A DNA stretch of 64,000 bases from Arthrobacter caoxuetaonis (GCF_023921125.1 NZ_CP099466.1:434001-498000); one strand, 5' to 3'; positions 1 to 10,143 are shown, counted from the stretch's first letter. Notes: a model not told the origin generated them from the letters alone. Translations and numbers: made by a program.

Positions 1-1
1 C

Positions 2-1537
2 CATCGGACGGAGGCGCTGGCACTGCGCCGTGCCGGGGACGGCTTCGAGATTGAGGTGGCAGGGGAGGACGCGCTGATTGCCGACGCCGTCGTCCTGGCC
101 CTGGGACACCTTCCGGCCGCCCTGAACCCCGAACAGTCCCGGCTCAGCGATGCCGCCGCCCGGCTGGGCCTGCGCTACCTGCCTCCGGCTGTCCCGTCGG
201 ACGCGGATTTCACCGTGCTGCCCGCCGGCGAACCGGTTCTGGTCCGCGGCCTGGGCCTGAACTTCTTCGACATCATGGCCCAGGTGACGCTGGGCCGCGG
301 CGGCCGCTTTGTTCCCACGGGCGAACCAGCCGGACGTTCCCTGCGCTATGAACCCAGCGGGCGTGAGCCGGTCCTGGTGGCCGCGTCCCGCCGCGGAACG
401 CCGTACCGGGCCAAGGCGCAGCTGGAGAGCTACCTGCCCAAGAGCGTGACGCTGCGCTGGTTCACCCGGGAAGCTGCCGCCAGCTTCGCCGCCGAAGGGA
501 TCCAGCCAGGTTTCGACCATGACTTTTGGCCGCTGCTGCACCGCGATGCCGTGTGGGCCTACTACTCAACCCTGGCCCGCACCGCACCGCACTGCCTCAG
601 CGTGCCGCCGGAATCATTCCTCGCCGACCTGGACGCAGCGCTGAACGTTGACGGACCGGACTGGGACGCGGCGAAGGAAGAGGTCCTGCGGCGCTGTGTA
701 CCCGCCGAAAACCGGACGAGCCTGGAGGCCCTGGCACAGCCGCTGGGGCGCCGTCCGTTCGCTGACGCCGCGGAGCTGGATGCAACCGTCCTGGCCTACC
801 TCGAAGACGACGCCGCCGGGTCCGCGAAGGGCGAGGATGACCCGCTGAAAATGGCCATTGGCGCCCTGAACGCCGGTCGTTCAGTCCTGAAAGCCGTGGT
901 GGCCGACGGCGGTTTGTCCGAGGAATCCTGGCTCACCGAACTCCGCGGCTGGTTCGAACCCCTGGTGGAAGGACTTGCCAGCGGCCCGCCGCCGGAACGG
1001 ATCGAGCAGCTCGCGGCCCTGACCCGTGCCGGGCTGGTCCATTTCGTGGGCCCGGATCCGAGGTTTGACGTCGATGAGGCGCGCTCAGTCTTCACCGCTT
1101 CGTCTCCGTGGACCCCGGGAGAATACGCCGCCCGGACCATGGTCGAAGCGATGATGCCGCCCAACCGGGTCAATGCCACGCTCTCCCCGCTGCTGGCCGA
1201 CCTGCTGCACCGGGGACAGGCGCGGTCCAAGGTCATGATGGCAGCTGGCGGCACCCCGGTGCTGACACCAGGACTGGATGTTTCCCTGCCCCCTTACCGG
1301 CCTTTGGACGTGAAGGGCGAACCGCAGGAGAACCTCTACATCCTGGGACTGCAGCTCTCCTCAGTCCAGTGGGGAACCGCGATCGCGGCCGAGGCCGGGG
1401 CGCCGGCCGATTCCGGCGCCCGTACCCTGCGCGATGCGGACGACATCGCGGCCGCAGTCCTGGCCGGCCCCGGGGTGCCCCGGGACCAGTCAGATTCCGC
1501 TAGAACGGATACTGGCGCGGTTCGTGCTGGAGCGTGA
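2..1537 (+). CDS. FAD/NAD(P)-binding protein, 5' end outside window
   Basis: The frame is open from the first bases of the window, so the N-terminus, including any dinucleotide-binding GxGxxG motif, is missing; about 511 residues are present. The motif [18 protein letters not shown] and the overall length fit the FAD-NAD(P)-binding family found in actinobacteria, often annotated only as FAD/NAD(P)-binding domain protein. Substrate and pathway cannot be read from the sequence. The 3' end overlaps the convergent aldehyde dehydrogenase gene by 38 bp. The internal GTG at 56 is only the first start codon in the visible part and is probably not the true start. Confidence 0.75.
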   Translation, partial: HRTEALALRRAGDGFEIEVAGEDALIADAVVLALGHLPAALNPEQSRLSDAAARLGLRYLPPAVPSDADFTVLPAGEPVLVRGLGLNFFDIMAQVTLGRGGRFVPTGEPAGRSLRYEPSGREPVLVAASRRGTPYRAKAQLESYLPKSVTLRWFTREAAASFAAEGIQPGFDHDFWPLLHRDAVWAYYSTLARTAPHCLSVPPESFLADLDAALNVDGPDWDAAKEEVLRRCVPAENRTSLEALAQPLGRRPFADAAELDATVLAYLEDDAAGSAKGEDDPLKMAIGALNAGRSVLKAVVADGGLSEESWLTELRGWFEPLVEGLASGPPPERIEQLAALTRAGLVHFVGPDPRFDVDEARSVFTASSPWTPGEYAARTMVEAMMPPNRVNATLSPLLADLLHRGQARSKVMMAAGGTPVLTPGLDVSLPPYRPLDVKGEPQENLYILGLQLSSVQWGTAIAAEAGAPADSGARTLRDADDIAAAVLAGPGVPRDQSDSARTDTGAVRAGA

Positions 1538-2981
1538 CCGTCTGGTCCTGAGTGAACTCATCGATGGCCCACTCGCCGTTGAACCGTCCCAGGCCGGAGT
1601 TCTTCACGCCTCCGAACGCCACGTGCACCTCGTCATGGACAGGCATGTCGTTCACATGGGCCATGCCCACCTGAAGCTTCCGGGCGAACTGCAGCCCGCC
1701 TTCGGCTGAACCGGTAAAGACCGCGCCGGAGAGTCCCTGCGGTGTGGCGTTCGCCAGCTCCAGGGCGTGGGCGGCGTCGCGTGCCCGCTGGATTCCGGCG
1801 ATCGGTCCGAAGATCTCTTCGCGGGCCAGTTCCATGTCCTGGCTGACGCCGGTGAAGATCCACGGCGTGAGGACCTGGCCGTCGGTGCTGCCTTCGAGTA
1901 CGGCTTCGGCGCCTTCTTCCTTGGCGGTGCGAATCTTCTCCTCCAGGCCTTCAAGCTGCTTGGCGTTGATGATCGGGCCGATCACGGTTGTGGGATCCGA
2001 GGGATCCCCGGCCGGCAGTCCGCGGACATGCTCGGTGAACTTTTCCACGAACTGGTCGTGGACCGGGTCCTCCAGGATGATGCGGTTGATCGCCATGCAG
2101 ATCTGGCCCTGGTGCAGGAACTTGCCCATCACTGCGGCACGGACGGCCTGGTCCACGTCGGCGTCGGCCAGAAGCACAAAGGGTCCGTTGCCGCCGAGCT
2201 CCAGCGCCGTGTGCTTCAGGTGCTCCCCGCTTGCGGCAAGGGCACCAACGTTCTTGCCCACCGCCGTCGAACCCGTAAAGGAAATCAGGGACGGCACCGG
2301 ATGCTCCACGAAGGCATTACCGATCTCCGAGCCGGCACCGGCCACGACGCTCAGCACGCCGGCGGGCAGCCCTGCCTCTTCGAAGACCTTCGCGATCAGC
2401 AGTCCACCGGTCACCGGGGTGTCGCTGGCCGGCTTGAGCACGACGGCGTTGCCCAGGGCCAGGGCTGGAGCCACCGAACGCTGGGAAAGGTGCAGCGGGA
2501 AGTTCCAGGGGCTGATCACGCCGACGACGCCGAGCGGTCCGCGGTAGACACGGTCTTCCTTGCCCGGGATGTCGGAATCGAGGATCTGGCCGTGGACACG
2601 GTGCGGGAAGGATGCTGATTCCCGGGTGATGGCAATGGCGGAATCGATCTCGATGGCGGCCTTGACCGCGGTGCTGCCGGATTCGGCGGCGAGCCACGCG
2701 GCGATCTCATCGCGGCGTTCGGTCAGGATGTCGGAGGCGCGTTCCAGGATGCGGCGGCGTTCGGCCGGGGGAGTCGCCGCCCAGCGGGGCTGGGCATCCC
2801 GGGCGCTTTCATACGCGTCGTTGAGGTCTTCGATGGAGGCCAGCCGCAGGCTCAGGAGCTCTTCGCCCGTGTACGGGTTGGTGTCCGGCATGGTCTTGGA
2901 CGAGCGGCCTTCGCTCCACTGTCCGGCGATGAACTGCTTGGCCGGAATCCAGCCGGATGCTGCGGGATTGGGGGTGGTCAT
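1500..2981 (-). CDS. Aldehyde dehydrogenase family protein (benzaldehyde/vanillin type)
   Basis: Length is 493 residues, normal for NAD(P)-dependent aldehyde dehydrogenases. Visible motifs are [10 protein letters not shown] (cofactor-binding region), FTGSTAVGK, the glutamate motif LELGGNGP, the catalytic cysteine in GQICMA, and EIFGPI near the C-terminus. The protein would oxidise an aldehyde to its acid with NAD(P)+. The C-terminal ending in YPF and the GQICM motif are shared with the second dehydrogenase at 60679-62136, which places both near the benzaldehyde/vanillin group; the actual substrate is unknown. The start at 2981 is preceded by AAGGAG. The upstream leader holds an unusual G-rich minisatellite. 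Confidence 0.85.
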   Translation of the reverse strand: MTTPNPAASGWIPAKQFIAGQWSEGRSSKTMPDTNPYTGEELLSLRLASIEDLNDAYESARDAQPRWAATPPAERRRILERASDILTERRDEIAAWLAAESGSTAVKAAIEIDSAIAITRESASFPHRVHGQILDSDIPGKEDRVYRGPLGVVGVISPWNFPLHLSQRSVAPALALGNAVVLKPASDTPVTGGLLIAKVFEEAGLPAGVLSVVAGAGSEIGNAFVEHPVPSLISFTGSTAVGKNVGALAASGEHLKHTALELGGNGPFVLLADADVDQAVRAAVMGKFLHQGQICMAINRIILEDPVHDQFVEKFTEHVRGLPAGDPSDPTTVIGPIINAKQLEGLEEKIRTAKEEGAEAVLEGSTDGQVLTPWIFTGVSQDMELAREEIFGPIAGIQRARDAAHALELANATPQGLSGAVFTGSAEGGLQFARKLQVGMAHVNDMPVHDEVHVAFGGVKNSGLGRFNGEWAIDEFTQDQTVTLQHEPRQYPF

Positions 2982-3079
2982 GGGCGATCTCCTTTGTGCG
3001 GGTCACGTTTCTGACGGTGATGGGTACAACCGGGCGGGGTGCTGTGTTGTTCCCGGTGGGTGCCGGGTGGGTGCGGGGT

Positions 3080-3178
3080 GGGGCTGGGGCTGCCGGGCGG
3101 GTGGTTGGTGGGTCGGGTTGGGGCTGGGTGCCGGGTGGTTGGTGGGTCGGGTTGGGGCTGGGGCTGCCGGGCGGGTGG
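3080..3178. repeat. G-rich minisatellite in the leader of the aldehyde dehydrogenase gene
   Basis: About 2.7 imperfect copies of a 34-40 bp unit, each beginning GGGGCTGGG and ending TGGGTCGGGTT, lie at 3080-3119, 3120-3153 and from 3154 on. The plus strand has many runs of three or more G separated by short loops, so G-quadruplex formation is possible. The minus strand reads as proline-rich in ORFs, which I regard as spurious coding. The block is roughly 100 bp upstream of the aldehyde dehydrogenase start. Confidence 0.75.
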
Positions 3179-3795
3179 CCGGGCGTGCAGGGTGGTTGAT
3201 GTCGGGCGGCCGGGTGCGGTGCCGGTGCGGTGCCGCGTGGGAGGGGCCGCAGTGGGCCGCCGGGTGGGCGCGGAAACACTGCATCTTGGGTTAACACTGC
3301 ATTTTGGGTTCGGAAACACTGCGTTCCGGGATTTCGCTGCACCCTGTGACACGGATTCGCTGCGTTTCGGGAAAAACCGGTCGTCCGGGGAAAATCCAGC
3401 CGCGGCGCCGCGCAGCAAATTCCCACAGCAATCGAATCAGCCCGAAACGCAGCAAAACCGGACGGGGTGCCCGGATTCCGGTTCCCTCACTGCGACGCTC
3501 GGCGGGAGCCGAACTGGCCTGGGCGGTTGCACCTAAATCCTCTGCTGCACAAACGCTGTTATGGCTCCGCCGCAGATTCCTTTGCTGCAATGACGTCCCT
3601 CTGGCCGGCCCAAAGCGACATCATTGCAGCAACAGATGGAAAACGACCGTTCTAAAACAGCGTTATTGCGTCAATGAATGCCGGACCTGTCTCGGCAGTG
3701 GTCAGACCGGTCTCGCTGACTGCGCGGCGGCCAATGCACCCCCGCTCCCGCACACACCCTCACCCCACGCCACCCCAGCGCACCGCAGAATCCTA
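3179..3795. other. Intergenic stretch without a recognisable gene
   Basis: No coding frame here shows family resemblance. At 3271-3330 there are short degenerate direct repeats built on AACACTGC followed by TTGGGTT or TTCCGGG (3271-3282, 3293-3310, 3311-3330). The 95-bp palindromic repeat at 3359-3453 also lies here. From 3470 to 3795 I see no further structure. Confidence 0.6.
3359..3453 (+). repeat. 95-bp palindromic intergenic repeat, copy 1
   Basis: The element begins GCTGCGTTTCGGG and ends CCCGAAACGCAGC, a perfect 13-bp terminal inverted repeat. Its centre holds the palindrome CGCGGCGCCGCG. A second copy of the same 95-bp length lies in inverse orientation at 15046-15140, with about five differences. 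It has the look of a non-coding REP- or MITE-like element; there is no transposase gene beside either copy. Confidence 0.85.
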
Positions 3796-3829
3796 GCCAC
3801 CTAGTGAAATTACTGTTTTACTAGGTGGC
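3796..3829. promoter_or_regulatory. Inverted repeat upstream of iclR, probable operator
   Basis: Perfect 10-bp arms GCCACCTAGT and ACTAGGTGGC are separated by a 14-bp AT-rich spacer. The site ends 27 bp before the chosen start of the IclR-family regulator at 3857. IclR-family proteins bind short inverted repeats near their own promoters, so autoregulation and possibly control of the hut genes is likely. This is an inference from position and symmetry. Confidence 0.7.
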
Positions 3830-3856
3830 ATTAGCAGGGTGGGAGAAAGCAGAAGA

Positions 3857-4513
3857 ATGGCCGAGGCAGCGAAGGCAGACAGCACCACCCGGACAGTGGA
3901 ACGGGCACTGGCCCTGCTGAGTGTGGTCTGCCAAGAGGGCGCAGTAACGCAGTCCGAAGCAGCCAAGGCCGCCGGCCTCTCCACCAGCACCGCGCTGCGG
4001 TTGCTGCGCACCCTGGAAGGAACCGGCTTCGTGCGGCGGGAGGAGAACGGCACCTACCGTCCGGGCGCAGCGGTAGTGCAGCTTGGCGTGCTGGCGCTGA
4101 GCTCGGAATCCCTGATCGCCACGTACCGGGCGGCCATGGACAGGATCGTGGAGGCGACCGGGGAATCCACCTACCTCAGCATTCCGGCGGCCGGCGGCCA
4201 CGGCCTCTACATCGCCATCGCAGAGGGGACGCAGTCCGTCCGCCACGCCAACTGGGTGGGCCGCCGCTTCCAGCTCGAGGGAAGCGCCGCCGGCAAAGCC
4301 ATGAGCGGCGACGTCGGCGCGTCCGGCTGCGCTGTGGTGGGCGACGGCGTCGAACCTGACATCACCGCCATTGCCGTACCGCTGACGGCCGGCGGAAAAA
4401 CAGTGGCAGCCATGAGCGTCGTCGTTCCGAGCTACCGGATGACACCTGCGCGGATCGATGACATTTGCCGGGTCCTGACCGCAGAAACCAGTGCAGTTCA
4501 AACACACGGCTAA
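3857..4513 (+). CDS. IclR-family transcriptional regulator of the hut cluster
   Basis: Length is 218 residues. An N-terminal winged helix-turn-helix (about residues 10-70; RALALLSVV, then AAGLSTSTALRLLRTLEGTGFV) is followed by a short IclR effector-binding domain containing RRFQLEGSAAGKA. I chose the ATG at 3857, which has GGGAGAAAG upstream; a GTG at 3839 in the same frame is possible. It stands 24 bp before hutU on the same strand, so it probably responds to urocanate or another histidine catabolite. The ligand is inferred from neighbours only. The effector domain is somewhat shorter than in typical 250-residue family members. Confidence 0.85.
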   Translation: MAEAAKADSTTRTVERALALLSVVCQEGAVTQSEAAKAAGLSTSTALRLLRTLEGTGFVRREENGTYRPGAAVVQLGVLALSSESLIATYRAAMDRIVEATGESTYLSIPAAGGHGLYIAIAEGTQSVRHANWVGRRFQLEGSAAGKAMSGDVGASGCAVVGDGVEPDITAIAVPLTAGGKTVAAMSVVVPSYRMTPARIDDICRVLTAETSAVQTHG

Positions 4514-4537
4514 CCGACAACGACGACGGAGAACCCC

Positions 4538-6214
4538 ATGACCCAGGAAACCACCCCGCGCACCGTCCGGGCCCCGCGCGGCACCGACCTGAACGCCAAA
4601 AGCTGGCAGACCGAAGCCCCGCTGCGGATGCTGATGAACAACCTGGATCCGGAGGTCGCCGAGCGTCCCGAAGATCTGGTGGTCTACGGCGGAACCGGCA
4701 AAGCGGCCCGGAACTGGGAGTCGTTCGATGCGATTGTCCGCACCCTCGAAACGCTCGACGACGACGAAACCCTCCTGGTGCAATCCGGCAAACCCGTGGG
4801 TGTCTTCCGGACCAATGAGTGGGCGCCGCGCGTGCTGATTGCCAACTCCAACCTCGTGGGGGACTGGTCCACCTGGCCCGAGTTCCGGCGGCTGGAGGCC
4901 GAGGGCCTGACCATGTACGGACAAATGACCGCCGGCTCCTGGATCTATATCGGCACCCAGGGCATCCTGCAGGGCACCTACGAGACCTTCGCCGCGATCG
5001 CCAACAAACGGTTCGGAGGATCGTTGGCCGGCACCGCCACGCTTACCGGCGGCTGCGGCGGCATGGGCGGAGCCCAGCCGCTGGCGGTCACGCTCAACGG
5101 CGGAGCGGTGCTGATTGTCGACGTCGACGAAACAAGGCTGCGGCGCCGCGCCGGCAAACGCTACCTGGACGACGTCGAAACCGACCTCGACGCCGCGCTC
5201 GCCAAGGTGATGGCCGCCAAGGCAGAGGGCCGGGCTCTCTCCGTGGGGCTGGTCGGCAACGCCGCAGAGGTCTTCCCCGAGCTGCTCCGCCGCCGGAATG
5301 CGGGGGAAGGCGCTGACTTCGACATCGTCACCGACCAGACCTCGGCCCACGATCCGCTCAGTTACCTGCCGGAGGGTGTGACGGTAGAGGACTGGCACCG
5401 CGAAGCGCAGGCGGACCCGGAGGGCTTCACCAAAAAAGCGCAGGCTTCCATGGCCCGCCACGTGGAAGCCATGGTCGGCTTCTCCGACGCTGGCGCCGAG
5501 GTCTTCGATTACGGCAACTCGATCCGTGACGAAGCACGCCAGGGCGGCTATGACCGTGCGTTCGACTTCCCCGGCTTTGTCCCCGCCTACATCCGGCCGC
5601 TGTTCTGCGAGGGCATGGGCCCGTTCCGCTGGGTGGCGCTCTCCGGTGACCCCGCGGACATCGCCGTCACCGACGCCGCGCTGAAGGAACTCTTCCCGGA
5701 GAAGGAACACCTGCACCGCTGGCTGGACGCTGCCGCCGAGCACGTCGAATTTGAAGGCCTTCCCGCCCGGATCTGCTGGCTCGGCTACGGGGAACGTGCC
5801 AAGGCCGGGCTGCTGTTCAACCGGCTGGTCGCCGAGGGCAAGGTCTCCGCGCCCATCGTGATCGGCCGGGACCATCTGGACTCCGGATCGGTGGCTTCCC
5901 CCTACCGTGAAACCGAGGCGATGAAGGACGGCTCCGACGCAATCGCTGACTGGCCGCTGCTGAACGCCCTGCTCAACACATCCTCCGGCGCCACCTGGGT
6001 ATCGATCCACCACGGCGGCGGCGTCGGCATCGGCCGGTCCCTGCACGCGGGGCAGGTCTCCGTGGCCGACGGCACCGAACTGGCCGCCCGCAAACTCGAA
6101 CGGCTGCTTACCAACGATCCAGGCACCGGAGTGATGCGGCACGTTGATGCCGGCTACGACGAGGCAGCGCAGGTCGCAGCAGAGCGCGGCGTCCGTATCC
6201 CGATGGCCGAATAG
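4538..6214 (+). CDS. hutU: Urocanate hydratase
   Basis: Urocanase converts urocanate and water to 4-imidazolone-5-propanoate, the second step of histidine degradation, with tightly bound NAD+ as electrophile. The 558-residue length is normal. Characteristic stretches include [29 protein letters not shown] (NAD binding), [18 protein letters not shown], and [11 protein letters not shown], whose Cys (about residue 413) corresponds to the essential cysteine known from Pseudomonas urocanase. The ATG follows GGAGAA. It is the first enzyme gene of the operon, with the M20 hydrolase gene following after 9 bp. No histidine ammonia-lyase gene (hutH) is present in the window. Confidence 0.97.
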   Translation: MTQETTPRTVRAPRGTDLNAKSWQTEAPLRMLMNNLDPEVAERPEDLVVYGGTGKAARNWESFDAIVRTLETLDDDETLLVQSGKPVGVFRTNEWAPRVLIANSNLVGDWSTWPEFRRLEAEGLTMYGQMTAGSWIYIGTQGILQGTYETFAAIANKRFGGSLAGTATLTGGCGGMGGAQPLAVTLNGGAVLIVDVDETRLRRRAGKRYLDDVETDLDAALAKVMAAKAEGRALSVGLVGNAAEVFPELLRRRNAGEGADFDIVTDQTSAHDPLSYLPEGVTVEDWHREAQADPEGFTKKAQASMARHVEAMVGFSDAGAEVFDYGNSIRDEARQGGYDRAFDFPGFVPAYIRPLFCEGMGPFRWVALSGDPADIAVTDAALKELFPEKEHLHRWLDAAAEHVEFEGLPARICWLGYGERAKAGLLFNRLVAEGKVSAPIVIGRDHLDSGSVASPYRETEAMKDGSDAIADWPLLNALLNTSSGATWVSIHHGGGVGIGRSLHAGQVSVADGTELAARKLERLLTNDPGTGVMRHVDAGYDEAAQVAAERGVRIPMAE

Positions 6215-6223
6215 GGTAAACCC

Positions 6224-7423
6224 ATGGCAGCAGTAACTTCCCTTCTGGACAGCATCTCCGATATCGGCCGGGATCCGGTCCGCGGCGGCTACAGCCGCCC
6301 GGTGTTCTCGGCCGCGGAAACGGAGCTGCGCTCCTGGTTCACCGCCGAGGCACAGTCCCGCGGACTCGCCGTGGAGACCGACCGCAACGGCATCCTTTGG
6401 GCCTGGTGGGGCGAACCCCAAAAGGGCGCACTGGTCACCGGCAGCCATCTGGATTCAGTTCCCGGCGGCGGCGCGTTTGACGGACCGCTGGGCATCGCTG
6501 CCGCGCTCGCCGCCGTCGACGTTCTGAAAGAGCGCGGTGTCCAGCGCAACCGGTCCCTGGCCATCACCGTCTTTCCGGAGGAAGAGGGCTCCCGCTTCGG
6601 TGTCGCCTGCCTGGGCTCCCGCCTGCTCACCGGTGCCATTGACCCGGACACTGCCCGAAACCTGCGCGACGACGCCGGCACCACCTTCGCCGACGCCGCC
6701 CGTGCCGCCGGGCTGGACCCGGAACACCTCGGCCGGGACGAGGACGCCCTCGCCCGGATCGGGGACTTCGTGGAACTGCACGTGGAGCAGGGCCGCGGAC
6801 TCGGAGAAGACGGTCCCGCCGTCGCCGTCGGCAGTTCCATCCTGGGCCACGGGCGCTGGAAGCTGACCGTGCACGGGCAGGGCAACCACGCCGGAACCAC
6901 GTTGATGGAAGACCGCGCGGACCCGATGGTCGCAGCCGCGCAGATCATTACCGCTGTCCAGCAGACCGCCGCCGCGCAGCCCGGTGCCCGCGCCACCGTG
7001 GGCCGGATCCAGGCCATCCCCGGCGGGACCAACGTTATTCCGTCCCGGGTGGACCTGTGGCTGGACGCCCGGCACGAGGAGGACGCGGTCACCGCGCGCC
7101 TGGTGGAAACCATCCACGGGAAGGCGCAGAAGATCGCCGCCTTCGAGGGGTGCTCCGTGACACTGGCTCAGGAATCCTTCAGCCCCACCACGAGTTTTGA
7201 CCCCGCCCTCCAGCGCCAGCTGCAGCTTGCCCTGCCGCAGGCTCCGGTGCTGGTCACCGGAGCAGGGCACGACGCCGGAATCCTCGCCGGCCACGTCCCG
7301 GCGGGCATGATCTTTGTGCGCAACCCCAGCGGGATTTCGCACTCGCCGGAGGAATACGTGGAAGACGCCGACGCCGACTACTCCGCCACAGCGCTCGCAG
7401 ATGTCCTGGAGGACCTGCTGTGA
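6224..7423 (+). CDS. M20-family amidohydrolase (allantoate amidohydrolase / N-carbamoyl-amino acid hydrolase type)
   Basis: Length is 399 residues. Di-metal M20 peptidase motifs are visible: GSHLDSVPGGGAFDGP (metal-binding His and Asp), PEEEGSRFG, ELHVEQG and, near the end, GAGHDAG. The family hydrolyses ureido or amide groups on small acids. The gene sits between hutU and hutF with a 4-bp overlap into hutF. No N-formylglutamate deformylase (HutG) is encoded nearby. I therefore infer that this enzyme may remove the formyl group from N-formylglutamate at the end of the pathway. The sequence itself proves only the family. Confidence 0.85.
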   Translation: MAAVTSLLDSISDIGRDPVRGGYSRPVFSAAETELRSWFTAEAQSRGLAVETDRNGILWAWWGEPQKGALVTGSHLDSVPGGGAFDGPLGIAAALAAVDVLKERGVQRNRSLAITVFPEEEGSRFGVACLGSRLLTGAIDPDTARNLRDDAGTTFADAARAAGLDPEHLGRDEDALARIGDFVELHVEQGRGLGEDGPAVAVGSSILGHGRWKLTVHGQGNHAGTTLMEDRADPMVAAAQIITAVQQTAAAQPGARATVGRIQAIPGGTNVIPSRVDLWLDARHEEDAVTARLVETIHGKAQKIAAFEGCSVTLAQESFSPTTSFDPALQRQLQLALPQAPVLVTGAGHDAGILAGHVPAGMIFVRNPSGISHSPEEYVEDADADYSATALADVLEDLL

Positions 7424-8811
7424 CCCGCCGTGCGGCGGGGGTCTGGTGCGAGCAGGCCATGTGGGACGGCAGAATCGAACACGGCGTCCGCCTGAGTGTT
7501 GACTCCGGAGGAGTCGTTGCTGCCGTGGAAACCGGCGCGGCACCCCGGCCCGGGGACCTGGTCCTGAACGGCGTCGTGTTCCCTGCCGCCTCCAACGCGC
7601 ATTCGCACGCTTTCCACCGGGTGCTGCGCGGCCGCACCCACACCGGGGGAGCGGACAGTTTTTGGACCTGGCGCCAGGCCATGTACCAGGCCGCCGGGAC
7701 GCTCACCCCTGACCTGTATGAGGAAGCAGCCACCGCTGTTTTCGCCGAAATGCTGACTGCCGGCTATACCTCCGTGGCCGAGTTCAACTACGTCCACCAC
7801 CAGCCCGACGGCACTCCGTATTCCGGTCACGACATGGAACTGGCGCTGGGCCGCGCAGCACGGGCCGCGGGTATCCGGCTGACGCTGCTGGACACCTGTT
7901 ACCTGGCCGGAGGGTTTGGGGAACCCCTGGCACCGGAACAGCTCCGCTTCGGAGACGGCAGTGCCCAGGCATGGCTGCAGCGGCTCGCCCGCCTCAGGGA
8001 GGCGTTCGAGGCAGAGTTCGACCCGTCCGAGGCGAGCATCGGCGCGGCCCTGCACTCCGTCCGCGCCGTCCCCGAGGAAGCCCTGGCAGATATCGCCGGC
8101 GGTCTGGATCCCGAACTTCCGCTGCACATCCATGTCTCCGAACAGCCCGCCGAGAACGACGCCTGTCTGCGGGCCACTGGCCTGACCCCGGTACAGCTGC
8201 TGGGAAAGCACAATCTGCTCAGCCCCCGCCTTTCCGCAATCCACGCTACCCACCTGTGCCCGCAGGATATCGAGCTGCTGGGCAGTGCGGGCGCCACGGT
8301 CGTAATGTGCCCGACTACGGAGGCGGACCTCGCGGACGGCATCGGACCGGCCGCAGGGCTCGCTTCTGCCGGGGTGCGGATCGCGCTGGGCTCGGACCAG
8401 CACGCCGTTCTCGATCCGTGGCTGGAGATGCGGGCGCTGGAACACGGTGAACGGCTGGCCTCAGGGACCCGCGGCCGGTTTGCCCCCGCTGACCTGCACC
8501 AGGCGCTGTCCGACGGCGGTGCTGCCGCGCAGGGGCGGCGCGTGCCCGGTTTCGCGGCCGGCCGCATGTGCGACCTGATGGCGGTGGATCCCGCCAGCGC
8601 ACGGACCGCCGGTGCGGACCCAGCCCAGCTGGCACTCTGTGCAACGGCGCAGGACGTGACCGCCGTCGTCGTCGGCGGTGTGCTGGCCGCTGACCGGGGG
8701 CAGCATGTGCGGCTGGGGGATCCGGGGCGCCTGCTGGCCACTGCGATCCGGAACCTCGACGCCGCTGCGGGCGTGCAGATGACCGAAACCGTGTCCGGAG
8801 CCAAGGCATGA
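7420..8811 (+). CDS. hutF: Formimidoylglutamate deiminase
   Basis: HutF deaminates N-formimidoyl-L-glutamate to N-formyl-L-glutamate and ammonia. The 463-residue protein has the amidohydrolase-superfamily signature: NAHSHAFHR (metal HxH), HIHVSEQ, IHATHL, the HutF-typical CPTTEADLADGI and the metal aspartate in GSDQH. The GTG start overlaps the stop of the preceding gene as GTGA, which suggests translational coupling; an ATG at 7459 is a less likely alternative. Its presence indicates the five-step branch of histidine degradation with a formylglutamate intermediate, rather than direct hydrolysis to formamide. Confidence 0.92.
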   Translation: MTRRAAGVWCEQAMWDGRIEHGVRLSVDSGGVVAAVETGAAPRPGDLVLNGVVFPAASNAHSHAFHRVLRGRTHTGGADSFWTWRQAMYQAAGTLTPDLYEEAATAVFAEMLTAGYTSVAEFNYVHHQPDGTPYSGHDMELALGRAARAAGIRLTLLDTCYLAGGFGEPLAPEQLRFGDGSAQAWLQRLARLREAFEAEFDPSEASIGAALHSVRAVPEEALADIAGGLDPELPLHIHVSEQPAENDACLRATGLTPVQLLGKHNLLSPRLSAIHATHLCPQDIELLGSAGATVVMCPTTEADLADGIGPAAGLASAGVRIALGSDQHAVLDPWLEMRALEHGERLASGTRGRFAPADLHQALSDGGAAAQGRRVPGFAAGRMCDLMAVDPASARTAGADPAQLALCATAQDVTAVVVGGVLAADRGQHVRLGDPGRLLATAIRNLDAAAGVQMTETVSGAKA

Positions 8812-10052
8812 GCACCCTGGTCACCAATATCGGTGAGCTTTCCACGATGGACCCTGCGCGGGGCAGCGAACCGGTGCTCCGGGACGCGGCGGTCGTGTTC
8901 GAAGGCGAACGGATCGCCTGGATTGGCCCCGCCGGGCGGGCACCGGCAGCTGATGAAGCGGTCGACGCCGGCGGCCGGGCCATGCTTCCGGGATGGGTGG
9001 ATTCCCACACCCACCTGGTCTTCGCCGGAGACCGCAGCGCGGAGTTTGAAGCGCGGATGGCTGGGGAGCCCTATGCTGCCGGCGGGATCGCCGTCACCAC
9101 CGAAGCAACCCGCGCGGCGGGGGACTACGACCTCACCCGGCTGCTGCTCGGGCGGCAGGCCGAAGCCGCAGCGGGCGGCACCACTTGGCTGGAAACCAAG
9201 ACCGGGTACGGGCTGGATGTGGAGCAGGAAGCGCGCAGCGCCCGGATTGCCTCCACCGTAGTGGATGACGTGACGTTCCTCGGCGCGCACCTGGTTCCCG
9301 CGGGCAGCGACCCGGAGGAGTACACCGACCTGGTCTGCGGTCCGATGCTTGCGGCAGTGCGGCCCTACGTGCAGTGGGCCGACGTGTTCTGCGAGCGCGG
9401 GGCCTTCACGGAGGACCAGTCCCGCCGGGTGCTCACCGCCTGCAGGGACGCCGGACTGGGCCTGCGGGTGCACGGCAACCAGCTGGGTCCGGGGGCCGGG
9501 GTCCAGCTTGCAGTGGAGTTCGCTGCTGCCAGCGTGGACCACGTCAACTATCTTTCGGCGGACGACGTCGGGGCGCTCGCGGGCAGCTGGGCCGGCTGGG
9601 ACGCCGCCGCCGGAGCTGGAACTCCGGGAACCGTGGCCACCTGCCTTCCCGCCTGCGACCTCTCGACCCGGCAGCCGCTGGCTCCCGGACGCCGCCTGCT
9701 CGACGCCGGCGTCGAAATTGCGCTGGCTTCCAACTGCAATCCGGGAACGTCCTACACCTCGTCGATGAACTTCTGTGTAGCAACTGCTGTGCTGCAGATG
9801 GGGCTCAGTGTCCCCGAAGCGGTCCGGGCAGCAACCTATGGCGGCGCCCTGGCCCTTCGGCGCCACATTGGGGAGGACCGGGACGGTGCACGGGCGGTGG
9901 GTTCCCTCGCCGTCGGGCACCGTGCCGACCTCCATCTGCTGAACGCACCGTCGGCAGCGCACCTTGCCTACCGTCCCGGGATGCCGCTGACCGCGGCCGT
10001 CTGGCGGGCCGGGAACAAGGAACATGGGTCGGGCTATCCCAGCACCTGTTGA
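8808..10052 (+). CDS. hutI: Imidazolonepropionase
   Basis: HutI hydrolyses 4-imidazolone-5-propanoate to N-formimidoyl-L-glutamate. Length is 414 residues, as usual. The metal-binding DSHTHLVFAGDR, the downstream KTGYGL motif, and SNCNPGTSYTSSMNF are all typical. The ATG overlaps the hutF stop (ATGA). It is the last gene of the hut operon. In pathway order HutI acts between HutU and HutF. No clear terminator follows; instead the sequence runs into degraded genes. Confidence 0.95.
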   Translation: MSTLVTNIGELSTMDPARGSEPVLRDAAVVFEGERIAWIGPAGRAPAADEAVDAGGRAMLPGWVDSHTHLVFAGDRSAEFEARMAGEPYAAGGIAVTTEATRAAGDYDLTRLLLGRQAEAAAGGTTWLETKTGYGLDVEQEARSARIASTVVDDVTFLGAHLVPAGSDPEEYTDLVCGPMLAAVRPYVQWADVFCERGAFTEDQSRRVLTACRDAGLGLRVHGNQLGPGAGVQLAVEFAAASVDHVNYLSADDVGALAGSWAGWDAAAGAGTPGTVATCLPACDLSTRQPLAPGRRLLDAGVEIALASNCNPGTSYTSSMNFCVATAVLQMGLSVPEAVRAATYGGALALRRHIGEDRDGARAVGSLAVGHRADLHLLNAPSAAHLAYRPGMPLTAAVWRAGNKEHGSGYPSTC

Positions 10053-10143
10053 CTGAAGTCGGCTGGACAGCCCGGGAATGCGTGAAGCAATATCGCGGGC
10101 CACCTCCTCGGGGGGACCGTTTCTTGGTTCCTGCGTGCAGTGA

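Noticed and set aside
3080..3178. CRISPR-like array
   Set aside because: The units are contiguous minisatellite copies without spacers and there are no cas genes.
2809..3426. Proline-rich minus-strand frames in the leader of the aldehyde dehydrogenase
   Set aside because: They arise from the G-rich minisatellite and from the 95-bp repeat, which also gives the same peptide near 15080; there is no ribosome binding site or domain.
3821..6448. 875-codon open frame on the minus strand across iclR and hutU
   Set aside because: It is a GC-rich mirror frame of two clearly recognisable plus-strand genes, with no family motifs and abnormal composition rich in Gly, His and Arg.
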